Shown in pieces: positions 26,913 to 36,127 of a DNA stretch of 64,000 nucleotides. Under the pieces are notes generated by a model. It did not search any database. It was given only the letters and a program-made list of their open reading frames with translations, and had not been told where the DNA came from. Source of the stretch: Nocardia sp. CY41 (GTDB lineage Bacteria; Actinomycetota; Actinomycetes; Mycobacteriales; Mycobacteriaceae). The DNA lies in assembly GCF_009829325.1 (NCBI RefSeq), contig NZ_VUOS01000031.1:33405-97404 (forward strand). Direction: 5' to 3'. Positions within the stretch are counted from its first letter, which is position 1, and each line of letters starts with the position of its first letter. A program made the translations under genes and the position numbers.

Positions 26913-26954
26913 CTACTACCCTGGTTGGCTGGTAAACAGCAGGAGGAGCAGCTA

Positions 26955-28493
26955 GTGCAGATCACCAGCGTCGGACACGCCGGATTCCACATCCGCACCG
27001 CGGCCGGGTCGATCCTTTGCGATCCCTGGGTGAACCCCGCGTATTTCGGTTCGTGGTTCCCGTTCCCCGACAACACCCGGCTGGACTGGGACGAGCTGGG
27101 CGCGTGCGACTTCCTGTACGTCTCGCATCTGCACCGCGACCACTTCGACGCGAAGACGCTGACCGAGCACGTGAACAAGGACGCCACCGTCCTGCTGCCC
27201 GACTATCCCGTGCCGGATCTGCGCCGCGAGCTCGAGCAGCTGGGCTTCCACAAGTTCTTCGAGACCGAGGACTCGGTCAAGCACACGGTGACCGGCCCCG
27301 GCGGGGACCTGGACGTCATGATCATCGCGCTGCGCGCCCCGGCCGACGGCCCGATCGGCGACTCCGGGCTGGTCGTCTCCGACGGCGAGACCACCTGCTT
27401 CAACATGAACGACGCCCGGCCGGTCGACATGGACGTGCTGCACGACGCGTTCGGCCACGTCGACATCCACCTGCTGCAGTACTCGGGCGCGATCTGGTAC
27501 CCGATGGTCTACGACATCCCGGCGCGCACCAAGTCGAATTTCGGCAAGCAGAAGCGTCAGCGCGGCATGGACCGCGCGCGCAGCTACATCGAGCAGGTCG
27601 GCGCGACCTGGGTGGTGCCGTCGGCGGGCCCGCCGGTGTTCCTGGACGACGAATTGCGCTACCTCAACGACGACCGCGGCGACGAGGGCAACATCTTCCC
27701 GGACCAGAAGGTGTTCCTGGAGCAGATGGAGATCCACGGCAACACCGGCGGCATCCTGATGATCCCCGGCTCGGTCGCCGACGTGCGCGGCGCCGAGCTG
27801 ACGCTGACCCATCCCAGCGACCCGGCCGAGATCTACGACGACAAGGCCGAGTACATCGAGCGGATGGCCCAGCGCCTCGCGCCGGTGCTGGAAGCCGAGA
27901 AGGCCACCTGGGAGCGCGGCGACGGCTCCCTGCTGGAACCGCTGCAGAAGCTGTTCGAGCCGATCATGGCGCAGAGCGACGTGATCTGCGACGGCATCGG
28001 CTACCCGGTCGGTTTGGTGATCGGGGAGGAAACCATCGTGCTGGACTTCCCCAAGCGCACGGTGCGCGAGCCGATCGAGGGCGAGGGCCGCTACCGCTAC
28101 GGCTTCCGCATCGCGCCGGAGCTGGTGCGCACGGTGCTGCGCGACCGGGAGCCGGACTGGGTGAACACCATCTTCCTGTCCACCCGCTTCCAGGCCTGGC
28201 GCATCGGCGGATACAACGAGTTCCTCTACACGTTCTTCAAGTGCCTCACCGACGAGCGGATCGCCTACGCCGACGGCTGGTTCGCCGAGGCGCACGACGA
28301 TTCCGCCTCCACCGAACTCAGCGGCTGGGAGGTGCAGCGCCGCTGCCCGCACTTGAAGGCGGACCTGTCGAAGTTCGGTGTGGTCGAGGGCAACACGCTC
28401 ACCTGCAACCTGCACGGCTGGCAGTGGGACCTGGAGTCGGGGCGGTGCAAGACGTCCAAGGGGCACGAACTGCGCTCGCGCAAGCTGGACTGA
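26955..28493 (+). CDS. namH: UDP-N-acetylmuramate hydroxylase-like Rieske/MBL-fold protein (NamH type)
   Basis: 512 aa. The N-terminal metallo-beta-lactamase fold carries SHLHRDHFD (H58, H60, D62, H63). The C-terminal Rieske domain has CPH (C464, H466) and CNLH (C484, H487), the [2Fe-2S] ligands. This combination and length match mycobacterial NamH (Rv3818), which converts N-acetyl- to N-glycolyl-muramic acid in the cytoplasm before peptidoglycan assembly. The GTG at 26955 is preceded by AGGAGGAG; an upstream in-frame Met is less well placed. N-glycolylated peptidoglycan is a mycolata trait. A strong hairpin follows. Confidence 0.85.
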   Translation: MQITSVGHAGFHIRTAAGSILCDPWVNPAYFGSWFPFPDNTRLDWDELGACDFLYVSHLHRDHFDAKTLTEHVNKDATVLLPDYPVPDLRRELEQLGFHKFFETEDSVKHTVTGPGGDLDVMIIALRAPADGPIGDSGLVVSDGETTCFNMNDARPVDMDVLHDAFGHVDIHLLQYSGAIWYPMVYDIPARTKSNFGKQKRQRGMDRARSYIEQVGATWVVPSAGPPVFLDDELRYLNDDRGDEGNIFPDQKVFLEQMEIHGNTGGILMIPGSVADVRGAELTLTHPSDPAEIYDDKAEYIERMAQRLAPVLEAEKATWERGDGSLLEPLQKLFEPIMAQSDVICDGIGYPVGLVIGEETIVLDFPKRTVREPIEGEGRYRYGFRIAPELVRTVLRDREPDWVNTIFLSTRFQAWRIGGYNEFLYTFFKCLTDERIAYADGWFAEAHDDSASTELSGWEVQRRCPHLKADLSKFGVVEGNTLTCNLHGWQWDLESGRCKTSKGHELRSRKLD

Positions 28494-28500
28494 CCCGAGA

Positions 28501-28530
28501 CTTCCGGCCGGCGATTCCGCCGGCCGGAAG
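28501..28530 (+). terminator. Rho-independent-type hairpin after namH
   Basis: Perfect inverted repeat: 13-base arms at 28501-28513 and 28518-28530 with a 4-base loop, starting 7 bases after the namH stop and facing the convergent BP74-like gene. No T run follows. Confidence 0.85.
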
Positions 28531-28544
28531 CATTTGCCAGGAGA

Positions 28545-28886
28545 TTACCTGTCCGCAACCTCGCGGGTCATCTTCGACGACCACGGACACCAGAAGCAGC
28601 CCGGCAAGAACGCGCCGCACGCTTCGTCCAAGTGATCCTCGACGTACATGATGCTGGCGTCACAGACCTCGATCGCCATGGTGAAGAAGGTGATGGTGTC
28701 CGGGTCCAGATGGAAGCTCCAGCCGGGGTTGTACGGAGCCGGAACCTTCCTGATCCGCCCCATGACGTGTACCGACATCTGCTCGTCACCCGACAGGATG
28801 CGGCGGGCTTCGGCGATCCGCTGTTCGTTGGTCAGCTGGATGATGAATTCTTTGCCGGAGTAGTCGGTGAATGCGAAGAGCGCCAT
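28545..28886 (-). CDS. BP74-like (calmodulin-binding protein-like) small protein
   Basis: 113 aa. The sequence LTNEQRIAEARRIL, HVMGRIRKVPAPYNPGWSFH, AIEVCDASIMYVEDHLDE and FLPGCFWCPWSS matches the bacterial BP74-type domain, named after a Dictyostelium calmodulin-binding protein; its bacterial role is unknown. No signal peptide. It is a single gene ending against the namH terminator, with about 160 bases upstream for a promoter. Confidence 0.75.
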   Translation of the reverse strand: MALFAFTDYSGKEFIIQLTNEQRIAEARRILSGDEQMSVHVMGRIRKVPAPYNPGWSFHLDPDTITFFTMAIEVCDASIMYVEDHLDEACGAFLPGCFWCPWSSKMTREVADR

Positions 28887-29050
28887 GTCTTTCCCCTCTG
28901 TCGATGGGCCTGGTCGATGGATGGCGAATTCCGCACCGGTGCGACTCGATCCTATCGGCGCATCGCCAGAAATTAGCTAGAAATTAGCCAACCGGTGGAT
29001 AACCGAACCTCAGTCGGTGTCGACGGCAGGAAAAGAGGTACGCCCCGAAA

Positions 29051-30094
29051 CTAACGGGCCGCGCCGGCCGGGATCCTGTCGCGCGCGGGCTCGCGCGACG
29101 CCGGGCGCACCGTGCCGATCAACTCGCGGATCGCGATTCCGCCCCTGGCCACCGGCGCCGCGACGCGCCCGTCGGGATCGATCAGCACGGCGGAAGGCGT
29201 ACCGCGCACCCGGTACCGCAAGGCGGCCTCGTTGCCCTGCTGCACGAGCGAGGGGATGTCGCCCAACCCGTTCTCGATTCCCCAAGCGGCTTGCTCGGCG
29301 GCATCGCCGTTGCCGACCGCCACGATCGCCAGGGCGTCACCGGTTCGCGCGCGCCAGCGGGGCAATTCACGGGCCAGTGCCGCACACAGCTCGCACCCCG
29401 GGTGCACGAAGACCAGCAACACCGATTTCGCCTCGCCCAGCAGATCCTCGAGGGTGGTCTTCGCTCCATCAGGGCCGAGCAGTTCGAACTCCGGCGCTAC
29501 CGCGCCGACCGGCAGGCCCTCCGCGCCCAACGTGGACAGCGCCTGCTCGTCCACCCGGCGACGCAGGACCCGAAGCTGTCCCGCGAGCCTGACCAAAACC
29601 GCGGCAAGCACCGCGACCACGGCACAGCCGATCGCGTCATCGGCGGGGAGGTCCATCGGCACCCGCGGATGGGTCTGCGCGCCTATGCCGACCAGCACGG
29701 CGAGCACTGCGAAAAGACCGTTGCGGACGAAGATCTTCGGCCCGATCGGCGTGGCGCTCGCGGCGCCGAAGCAGGAACAGGAAGGGTGCTCGCCCCGCCG
29801 CAGCAAGCGGGCGATCACCGCCGTGAACACGGCGAGCAGCACCAGCACCGCCACCGCGGCCACGCCGGAAAGCCAGGGAATCAGCACCCCCACCGCGATG
29901 ATCGTCTCCGCGATGGACAACACCCAGGCCACCGCGGGCACCCAGCGCAGCGGCACCCCGAAATCCCCCACCGCCTGCCGCGTCGCGCTTCGATCCGCCA
30001 GCTTGCCCCACGCCGACAACCCGAACACGACAGCCAGACCCAGCCGCGAAACCCACACCCCGTATTCGATCAGCATGAGCGCACCATTCCACAC
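29051..30094 (-). CDS. MauE/DoxX-like membrane protein fused to thioredoxin-like domain
   Basis: 347 aa. Residues about 5-165 hold four or five membrane helices of the MauE/DoxX type, with GEHPSCSCFGAAS (Cys-x-Cys in a loop). Residues about 195-325 form a TlpA/AhpC-like thioredoxin fold with FVHPGCELCAALARELP (C-x-x-C) and RGTPSAVLIDPDGR (cis-Pro). MauE is needed for disulfide formation in methylamine dehydrogenase, so a membrane thiol-redox relay is likely. GTG at 30094 or ATG at 30076 could be the start. It is followed by a YdcZ transporter gene upstream in the same direction. Confidence 0.82.
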   Translation of the reverse strand: MWNGALMLIEYGVWVSRLGLAVVFGLSAWGKLADRSATRQAVGDFGVPLRWVPAVAWVLSIAETIIAVGVLIPWLSGVAAVAVLVLLAVFTAVIARLLRRGEHPSCSCFGAASATPIGPKIFVRNGLFAVLAVLVGIGAQTHPRVPMDLPADDAIGCAVVAVLAAVLVRLAGQLRVLRRRVDEQALSTLGAEGLPVGAVAPEFELLGPDGAKTTLEDLLGEAKSVLLVFVHPGCELCAALARELPRWRARTGDALAIVAVGNGDAAEQAAWGIENGLGDIPSLVQQGNEAALRYRVRGTPSAVLIDPDGRVAAPVARGGIAIRELIGTVRPASREPARDRIPAGAAR

Positions 30095-30130
30095 TTATGC
30101 GGATTACGTATGAATGCGCGGCGAGTGTCC

Positions 30131-31072
30131 TCAGGACTGCGACCGAGCGGCGATGGCGACCGCGACCAGAGTCAGCGCACAGCCGACGACCGCGGTGATC
30201 GACAGTCCCGCGCTGGTCGGGGCTAGTACGTCCAGGATCAGCGAGGCCAGCAACTGCCCGGCCACCGAGGTGAGCCCGAGCAGCAGGACGCCGATCCAGC
30301 GGACCGTGAGCGCGGCGAGGGCGATGAAGGCGACGCCGATGAATCCGCCGAGATACAGCCACGGCTCGGCCGGAAATTCGGCGGGGCCGCCGGACGACAG
30401 GATGACCAGTGCCTCGATGACAAGCAGGGCGGCAAGGCCCACGCCGAAATTCACCAGGGCCGCCGTCAGCGCTCCGCCGACGGCGCCCACCTTGCCGTTC
30501 ACCGCCTGCTGCCAGGCCAGGCCGATGCCTGCCAGTGCGGGGAGCACGATCAGCAGCACGGTCGGCGTGCCGCGCAGCGCGTCGGGAACGGAGAGACCAC
30601 CGGCGGCGTGGGTGTGCCCGACTCCAGCGATCAGCACGGCGACCACGCCGAGCGCCGCCCCGGCCAAGCGCACCGCGGTGACCGGTGTGCGTCCGCTCGG
30701 GCCGAGGCCGAGCCGGTCGACCGCCAGGCTGCTGAGCAACTGCCCGGCGACGGTCGCCACCGTGAACGCGGTGACGCCGATGGCGGCGACGGTGAGCCCC
30801 TGGCACGCGACGAAGAACGCCCCGCACAGACCGCCGAGCAACTGCCAGGGCCGGAGCACGCCTTCTGGCAACGCCCGCCGCACTCGCCGCCCGCCCTCCC
30901 GCAACCGCCCACTGACCGCGAACGCCACCGCGAGCACAACCAGCCCCACCCCGAAACTGATCGTCGCCGCGGCGACCCCGTCCGCCAGCCGCGCCCCCAG
31001 CGCACCGTTGATCCGCCCCTGCACCGCCACGCCGGCACCGATCCCGAACCCGAAAACCAGCCCCAACCGCAC
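30131..31072 (-). CDS. YdcZ/DMT-family membrane transporter
   Basis: 313 aa with ten predicted membrane helices in two homologous halves. MRLGLVFGFGIGAGVAVQGRINGALG starts the first half and VLPALAGIGLAWQQAVNGKVG the second; the repeated QxxxNG motif is typical of the two-domain DMT YdcZ (DUF606) family. The substrate is unknown. GTG at 31072. It ends 36 bases from the MauE-thioredoxin gene and may be cotranscribed with it. Confidence 0.82.
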   Translation of the reverse strand: MRLGLVFGFGIGAGVAVQGRINGALGARLADGVAAATISFGVGLVVLAVAFAVSGRLREGGRRVRRALPEGVLRPWQLLGGLCGAFFVACQGLTVAAIGVTAFTVATVAGQLLSSLAVDRLGLGPSGRTPVTAVRLAGAALGVVAVLIAGVGHTHAAGGLSVPDALRGTPTVLLIVLPALAGIGLAWQQAVNGKVGAVGGALTAALVNFGVGLAALLVIEALVILSSGGPAEFPAEPWLYLGGFIGVAFIALAALTVRWIGVLLLGLTSVAGQLLASLILDVLAPTSAGLSITAVVGCALTLVAVAIAARSQS

Positions 31073-31156
31073 TCCCGCACGCTACCCAACCGTCGCGGGC
31101 GGCACATGGTCGCGGCATTTTCCCGAGAAGGGCTCTCCAGGGTGTGCCACTCGCGA

Positions 31157-32665
31157 TCAGTCTGCGCGGGATGGGAGCCAGCGGGGGGCGAGGGTGGCGA
31201 TGGCGAGGAGGGACGCGCCCAGGAGGGCCAGGAGGGTGGAGATGGAGGCGTGGAGGGCGACCAGTGCGGCGAAGCCGAAGACCGCCAGGGCGATCACCTC
31301 GCCGAGAAGTCCGGAGACCGAGGTCACGGTGGCCCGCGCGGGGCCACCGATGGCGTCCTGGAGGCGGGCGGCCGCGACGATCCCCGCGTTGTAGACGATG
31401 CCGTAGGAGACGCCGATCGAACCGAAACCGAGGCCGGTGAGCAGGTAGACCGCGTCCGGCCGGCCGGTCGCGAGACCGGCGATCAACGCACCGGCGAGAA
31501 ACAGCACGCCTGCGGCGCCCACCGCGATCGACATCGTCCGGCCCGACATCCGCTCGGTGCGGCCCGCCAGTACCGAACCGGTGAGCGAACCGAGCACGGT
31601 GAGACCCACCAGCAGCGGCACCACGGCTGTCGAGACACCCGATTCCTCCGCGAGCAGGGCGAAATACTCGTCGAACGCCGTGATCCCGAACAGCAGCGCC
31701 TCCAGCAGTACGCCGTAGCGCACGACCGGGACGCGAACCGCTTCGCTCACACCGGCCTTCAACATGGCGAGGTAGCGGGCGAACGGGCGGGGATGTGGCG
31801 CGATCTGTTCGACCCCGGTTCGCTCGGGCATGCGATCCACAGAAGCCTCCCCGGCAACGTGGGCACGGGCAGCGGCGAAATCAGCGGTAGGCGGTGCCCC
31901 GACGGCGCGCGGCATCCGACCGCCGTCGTCGTGATCGCTCGTGAGCGCCGGATCGTCCGGCCATATCCCGTCCCACCCGTTGGATACCGCCACGGAACCA
32001 CGCCCGTCCGCCGCCGCGCCGGGAGCCCACGCCCCGACCGGGCCGGAGTTACCCACGTCATCGGCCGACATCGACACGCGCGCGGGAAAAACCGGCTCCT
32101 CCTCTTCCAGGTCGTCCACGCTCACCGCGGACACCGCCTTAGGCGCGGTGGGCAGCGACAGCGCGATCAGCGTGTGCACGGCCGCGACCGCGACGCTGAC
32201 CCAGCCGACCAGGGCGTAACCGCCGTAGAGATACAGGGGGGTCGCGGCGACGATCGCGATGACGACGGCGACTTCCGCGCCGGCACGGGTGTAACCGAGG
32301 ATGCGCGGATAGGCCGACGATTCACCCCGGGCGGCGAGGTCGTCGTACAACAGCGCCTCGAAGGTGCCGGAGGCCAGCGCCCCCGAGGTTCCCCACAGCA
32401 CGAATCCGGCGGCGAAACCCGCGAACGAGGGCGCGGCCGTCCACAGCGCGAAGCCTGCCGTCAGCAACGCACCGCTGAGGAGGAGCAGCCCGCGCCGCGA
32501 GACCGTGTCGGCCCAAGCACCGGAGGGCACCTCGAGCAGGAACGACGTCACCGACCAGATCGCGAACAGCAGAGAGATCTGCCCGGTGCTCATGCCGTGG
32601 TCGGCGAACAGCAGGGCGTAGAGCGCGTACAGCGGAATCAGTTCACCGATGCTCTTGAAGAGCAC
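31157..32665 (-). CDS. MFS transporter with long central loop
   Basis: 502 aa major-facilitator transporter with twelve predicted helices. The loop between helices 6 and 7 (about residues 185-295) is unusually long, acidic, and low in hydrophobic residues. Helix 2-3 loop reads EVPSGAWADTVSRRGLL, the MFS motif A variant. The start is GTG at 32665; the first helix begins almost at once, so a few more N-terminal residues from a non-standard start are conceivable. Substrate unknown; drug or metabolite export is the default guess. Confidence 0.82.
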   Translation of the reverse strand: MLFKSIGELIPLYALYALLFADHGMSTGQISLLFAIWSVTSFLLEVPSGAWADTVSRRGLLLLSGALLTAGFALWTAAPSFAGFAAGFVLWGTSGALASGTFEALLYDDLAARGESSAYPRILGYTRAGAEVAVVIAIVAATPLYLYGGYALVGWVSVAVAAVHTLIALSLPTAPKAVSAVSVDDLEEEEPVFPARVSMSADDVGNSGPVGAWAPGAAADGRGSVAVSNGWDGIWPDDPALTSDHDDGGRMPRAVGAPPTADFAAARAHVAGEASVDRMPERTGVEQIAPHPRPFARYLAMLKAGVSEAVRVPVVRYGVLLEALLFGITAFDEYFALLAEESGVSTAVVPLLVGLTVLGSLTGSVLAGRTERMSGRTMSIAVGAAGVLFLAGALIAGLATGRPDAVYLLTGLGFGSIGVSYGIVYNAGIVAAARLQDAIGGPARATVTSVSGLLGEVIALAVFGFAALVALHASISTLLALLGASLLAIATLAPRWLPSRAD

Positions 32666-32809
32666 CGCCCGAACCGTCAGCGAGCGCAGGCCGATGGTAC
32701 GTGTGTCACCCGCCCGGATGGGGCGCAGCGATTCGGCGAATCAATAGGCGTAGACGAGCAACCGCATGTCGATCAGCATGCGCACCGACAGCGCGAGCGG
32801 TCAAGCGAA

Positions 32810-34714
32810 TTACGGCAGCGGCACCCAGCCGTTGGCGGCCACCGAGTCACCGTCGCCCAATTCCCCGTCGGCGACGCCGGATCCGATCCGGCCCTTGTTC
32901 TCGTTGAGGTCGCTGATCAGCTCCGAGACCGGATGCGAGTCGCTGTAGTGGTAACCCTGCGCCAGCGCGAAGCCGAGTTCGGTGAGCACGGCGGCTTGGT
33001 ACTCGGTCTCCACGCCCTCGGCGATGACCTGCAGGTCCAGCGCGTTGGACAAGGCGGCGATCACGCCGAGCAAAGGCGGCGCGGGCGAGTCGGAGCGGAT
33101 CGCGGCGACGAAGGACTGATCGACCTTGAGGATGTCGCTGGGCAGGGTGGCGAGTCGGCTGAGCGAGGAGTAACCGGTGCCGAAATCGTCGATGGCGATG
33201 CGCACGCCCCGGTCGCGCAGGAGATGCAGATTCTCGATCGCGGTCTGCGATTCGGCGGCCAGCTCGCTCTCGGTCACCTCGAGCACCAGCTGATCGGCGG
33301 GCCATCCGGTAGAGGCCAGGATCCCCGCCACCCGGTCGGCGTAGCCGGTCTCGGCCAGTTCCAGCCCGCTGACGTTCACGTTCAGCGTCAGATCCAGCTG
33401 CGCGAAGGTTTCCTGCAAGCGCGCGGCGTCGGCGCAGGCCCTGCGCAGCACCAGCTCGTCCAGATCGGCGATGAGGTCGTACTCCTCGGCGACGCGGATC
33501 AAGCCCTCGGTGGTGACGTCCGGCTGCGCGCTGGACGACCAGCGCAGCAGCGCCTCCACGCCGACCGCCTTGCCCCCGCCTTCGGTCAGGCTGACGATCG
33601 GCTGGTAGTGCACGTCCAGTGCGCCGCGGTCGATCGCCTCGCGCAGCTCCACCGCCAGCGGCAGCTGCCGGGAAGACTCCAGCACCGTCCGGTTGCGCCC
33701 GGCCTGCTTGGCCCGGTACAGACCGACGTCTGCGCGGCTGACCAGCAGCGACCCGGATTCGCCCGGCTGCCAGGAGGTCACCCCGGCCGAACAGCCGGTG
33801 GTCACCGCCGCGCGCAGCTGTTCGGTGAGCAGGATCGCGGCCTGTTCGGTGGTGTTCGGCAGCAGCAAGGCGAACGCGTCGCCGCCGTAGCGGGCCAGGC
33901 GCTGCTCGGGAGTCAGCAGTTTCGACCAGGTGTCGGCCACCCGCTGCAAGACGGCGTCCCCGGCGCGGTGCCCGAGATGGTCGTTGATCTTCTGGAAGCG
34001 GTCGAGGTCGACGAGCACCAGCGCGAGGCCGTGCCCGGACCGGGTGGCCTGCTGGATCGCGGTGTTCAATGCCCGGTCGAAACCGCGCCGATTGAGCAGA
34101 CCGGTGAGCACGTCGATGTCGGCTTCGGACGCCATTCTGGTCAGGATCCCGACGACCACGCCGACGCCGAAGGTCACCCCGGCCGGGATCAAGCCGGACC
34201 ACCACGGCAGCCCGGGACTCACCGGCCGCGCGGGCAGCACCCATAGGCACAGCGCCAAGGCGAAGGCGATATGGGCGGCGGCCTGCGACCAAGCGAAGAA
34301 CAGCGCCGCATCGCAGGCGATGAACACGTAGAACGCCGCGAGACTGATCGCGCCCACGGTGTTGGGGAACGAGTGCACCGCGATCGTCACCAGCACCGTC
34401 GCGATCGCGACGTAGACATGGTGGATCGAATGCGGCAGTCGCGGCCCCCAGGCGAGCAGCGTCAGGCCGAGCACCAGCGCTATCGCTGCCGCCCCGCCTA
34501 CCAGCGGGCGATTACCCTCCTCACCAGGGGCGATGGCGGTGATCAGCAGACCGAGCACCCCGCCCATGACGTAGAACGCCCCGGTGGTCCGAGCCATGAC
34601 CATAGCCGTCGCCAGCGCAGACGCGGCCCGCACCCGGGTTCGGGTATCGCCGCGAGACCCGATTCCTCGCACGACGAATAGCCTAGACACAAGGAATCCC
34701 GCCGGTTGCCACAT
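32810..34714 (-). CDS. Membrane GGDEF-EAL protein with degenerate GGDEF (GGDAF) and intact EAL
   Basis: 634 aa. Five or six N-terminal helices (about 45-195), a GGDEF domain (about 197-345) and an EAL domain (about 350-605). The GGDEF signature is RYGGDAF (275-281): Ala280 replaces the metal-binding Glu, so diguanylate cyclase activity is unlikely. The EAL domain retains E387 (EALLRW), N447 region, E479 with TES, D509-D510 (DDFGTGYSSL), K530 and EGVET (566-570), so c-di-GMP hydrolysis is predicted. The start could also be a later Met near residue 39. It stands apart from known partners. Confidence 0.87.
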   Translation of the reverse strand: MWQPAGFLVSRLFVVRGIGSRGDTRTRVRAASALATAMVMARTTGAFYVMGGVLGLLITAIAPGEEGNRPLVGGAAAIALVLGLTLLAWGPRLPHSIHHVYVAIATVLVTIAVHSFPNTVGAISLAAFYVFIACDAALFFAWSQAAAHIAFALALCLWVLPARPVSPGLPWWSGLIPAGVTFGVGVVVGILTRMASEADIDVLTGLLNRRGFDRALNTAIQQATRSGHGLALVLVDLDRFQKINDHLGHRAGDAVLQRVADTWSKLLTPEQRLARYGGDAFALLLPNTTEQAAILLTEQLRAAVTTGCSAGVTSWQPGESGSLLVSRADVGLYRAKQAGRNRTVLESSRQLPLAVELREAIDRGALDVHYQPIVSLTEGGGKAVGVEALLRWSSSAQPDVTTEGLIRVAEEYDLIADLDELVLRRACADAARLQETFAQLDLTLNVNVSGLELAETGYADRVAGILASTGWPADQLVLEVTESELAAESQTAIENLHLLRDRGVRIAIDDFGTGYSSLSRLATLPSDILKVDQSFVAAIRSDSPAPPLLGVIAALSNALDLQVIAEGVETEYQAAVLTELGFALAQGYHYSDSHPVSELISDLNENKGRIGSGVADGELGDGDSVAANGWVPLP

Positions 34715-34772
34715 CCCGGGAATCCGGCATGGCGAACCAGTAGCTATTCATCTGAATGTCATTCGCGCGTTG

Positions 34773-36035
34773 TCAGTTGGCTGGTCGCAGCACGTCCGTG
34801 CCGACGAAGGGCACCAGGGCGGACGGAACCCGGACCGACCCGTCGGCTTGCTGATGGTTCTCCAAGATGGCCACGATCCAGCGGGTGGTCGCGAGCGTGC
34901 CGTTCAATGTGGCGGCGATCTGCGGCCTTCCGTTCTCGTCCCGATAGCGGACGGCCAGCCGCCGCGCCTGGTAGGTGGTGCAGTTGGACGTCGAGGTGAG
35001 CTCCCGGTACGTCCGCTGTGTCGGCACCCACGCCTCGCAGTCGAACTTGCGCGCGGCGGAGCTGCCGAGATCACCGGCCGCGACATCGATCACCCGGTAG
35101 GGCACCTCGATCGCCGCGAGCATCTCCTGTTCCCACGCGAGCAGGCGCTGGTGTTCGGCGTCGGCCTGGTCGGGTGTGGTGAAGACGAACATCTCCACCT
35201 TGTCGAACTGATGCACCCGGATGATGCCGCGGGTGTCCTTGCCGTAGCTGCCCGCCTCCCGTCGGAAACACGACGACCAGCCCGCATACCGCTTGGGGCC
35301 GCCGCTCAGGTCCAGGATCTCGTCCGAGTGGTAACCCGCCAGCGGCACCTCCGAGGTGCCGACCAGGTAGAGGTCGTCGTCGGCGAGGTGGTAGACCTCG
35401 GCCGAGTGCTGGCCGAGGAACCCTGTGCCCGCCATGACCTCGGGGCGCACCAGCACCGGCGGGATCATCATGGTGAAGCCGTTGGCCACGGCCTTCTGCG
35501 CGGCCAACTGCAGCAACCCCAGCTGCAGCAGCGCGCCGTAGCCGGTCAGGAAGTAGAACCGGGCGCCGGAGACCTTCGCGCCGCGCTCCATGTCGATCAG
35601 GCCGAGCGACTCGCCGAGTTCCAGGTGGTCCTTCGGCTCGAAGTCGAACTCGGTCGGCGTGCCGATGGTCTGCAGCACGACGTAATCGTCCTCGCCGCCC
35701 GCGGGCGCGCCCTCTTGCACCACGTTCGAGATGGCGCGGTGCGCGGCGTCCAGATCCGAGTCGGCGGCGTGCTGCGCGGCTTCGGCCTCTTTGACCTTGA
35801 CCGACATCTCCGAGGCCTGCGCCAGCAGCGCGGACCGCTCCTCCTTGCTCACCTTGCCGATCAGCTTGCCCATCGCCTTGTGCTCGGCGCGCAGGTTGTC
35901 CGCGGTGGCCACCGCGGCACGCCGCGCCGCGTCCGCCTCGAGCAGCGCGTCGACGAGGGCGGGGTCTTCGCCGCGGGCGCGCTGCGAGGCGCGGACCGCG
36001 TCGGGGTCGTCCCGCAGGAATCGGAGGTCGATCAT
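34773..36035 (-). CDS. serS: Seryl-tRNA synthetase
   Basis: 420 aa class II synthetase charging tRNA-Ser. MIDLRFLRDDPDAVRASQ and the Lys/Glu/Ala-rich segment to about 110 form the coiled-coil tRNA arm. Motif 2 reads FRREAGSYGKDTRGIIRVHQF and motif 3 is near NGTLATTRWIVAILENHQ. Length is normal. ATG at 36035 has TAGGCT 8 bases upstream, suggesting a leaderless transcript divergent from the aldehyde dehydrogenase gene. Corresponds to Rv3834c in M. tuberculosis. Confidence 0.97.
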   Translation of the reverse strand: MIDLRFLRDDPDAVRASQRARGEDPALVDALLEADAARRAAVATADNLRAEHKAMGKLIGKVSKEERSALLAQASEMSVKVKEAEAAQHAADSDLDAAHRAISNVVQEGAPAGGEDDYVVLQTIGTPTEFDFEPKDHLELGESLGLIDMERGAKVSGARFYFLTGYGALLQLGLLQLAAQKAVANGFTMMIPPVLVRPEVMAGTGFLGQHSAEVYHLADDDLYLVGTSEVPLAGYHSDEILDLSGGPKRYAGWSSCFRREAGSYGKDTRGIIRVHQFDKVEMFVFTTPDQADAEHQRLLAWEQEMLAAIEVPYRVIDVAAGDLGSSAARKFDCEAWVPTQRTYRELTSTSNCTTYQARRLAVRYRDENGRPQIAATLNGTLATTRWIVAILENHQQADGSVRVPSALVPFVGTDVLRPAN

Positions 36036-36043
36036 GGGCCATC

Positions 36044-36049
36044 AGCCTA
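36044..36049 (-). promoter_or_regulatory. Candidate -10 box of serS (leaderless)
   Basis: TAGGCT on the minus strand, 8 bases before the serS ATG; no Shine-Dalgarno sequence is visible in between. Confidence 0.5.
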
Positions 36050-36115
36050 GTAGTCGATGTGTTGCCGTTTCACGCCGATATCCCAGGATGCGGTCCATAC
36101 CCGCCGGATCGCGCG

Positions 36116-36121
36116 CATAGT
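36116..36121 (+). promoter_or_regulatory. Candidate -10 box of the aldehyde dehydrogenase gene (leaderless)
   Basis: CATAGT 6 bases before the GTG at 36128, facing away from serS. It supports the GTG over the longer upstream frame. Confidence 0.4.
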
Positions 36122-36127
36122 GGGCTT

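Noticed and set aside
26952..28466. A 504-codon frame antisense to namH
   Set aside because: No domain, and namH has complete MBL and Rieske motifs on the other strand.
30608..34246. A 1212-codon plus-strand open frame across the YdcZ, MFS and GGDEF-EAL genes
   Set aside because: Its protein is rich in Arg, Gly, Asp and Gln with no domain; it is the antisense of three well-supported genes, a usual effect of high GC.
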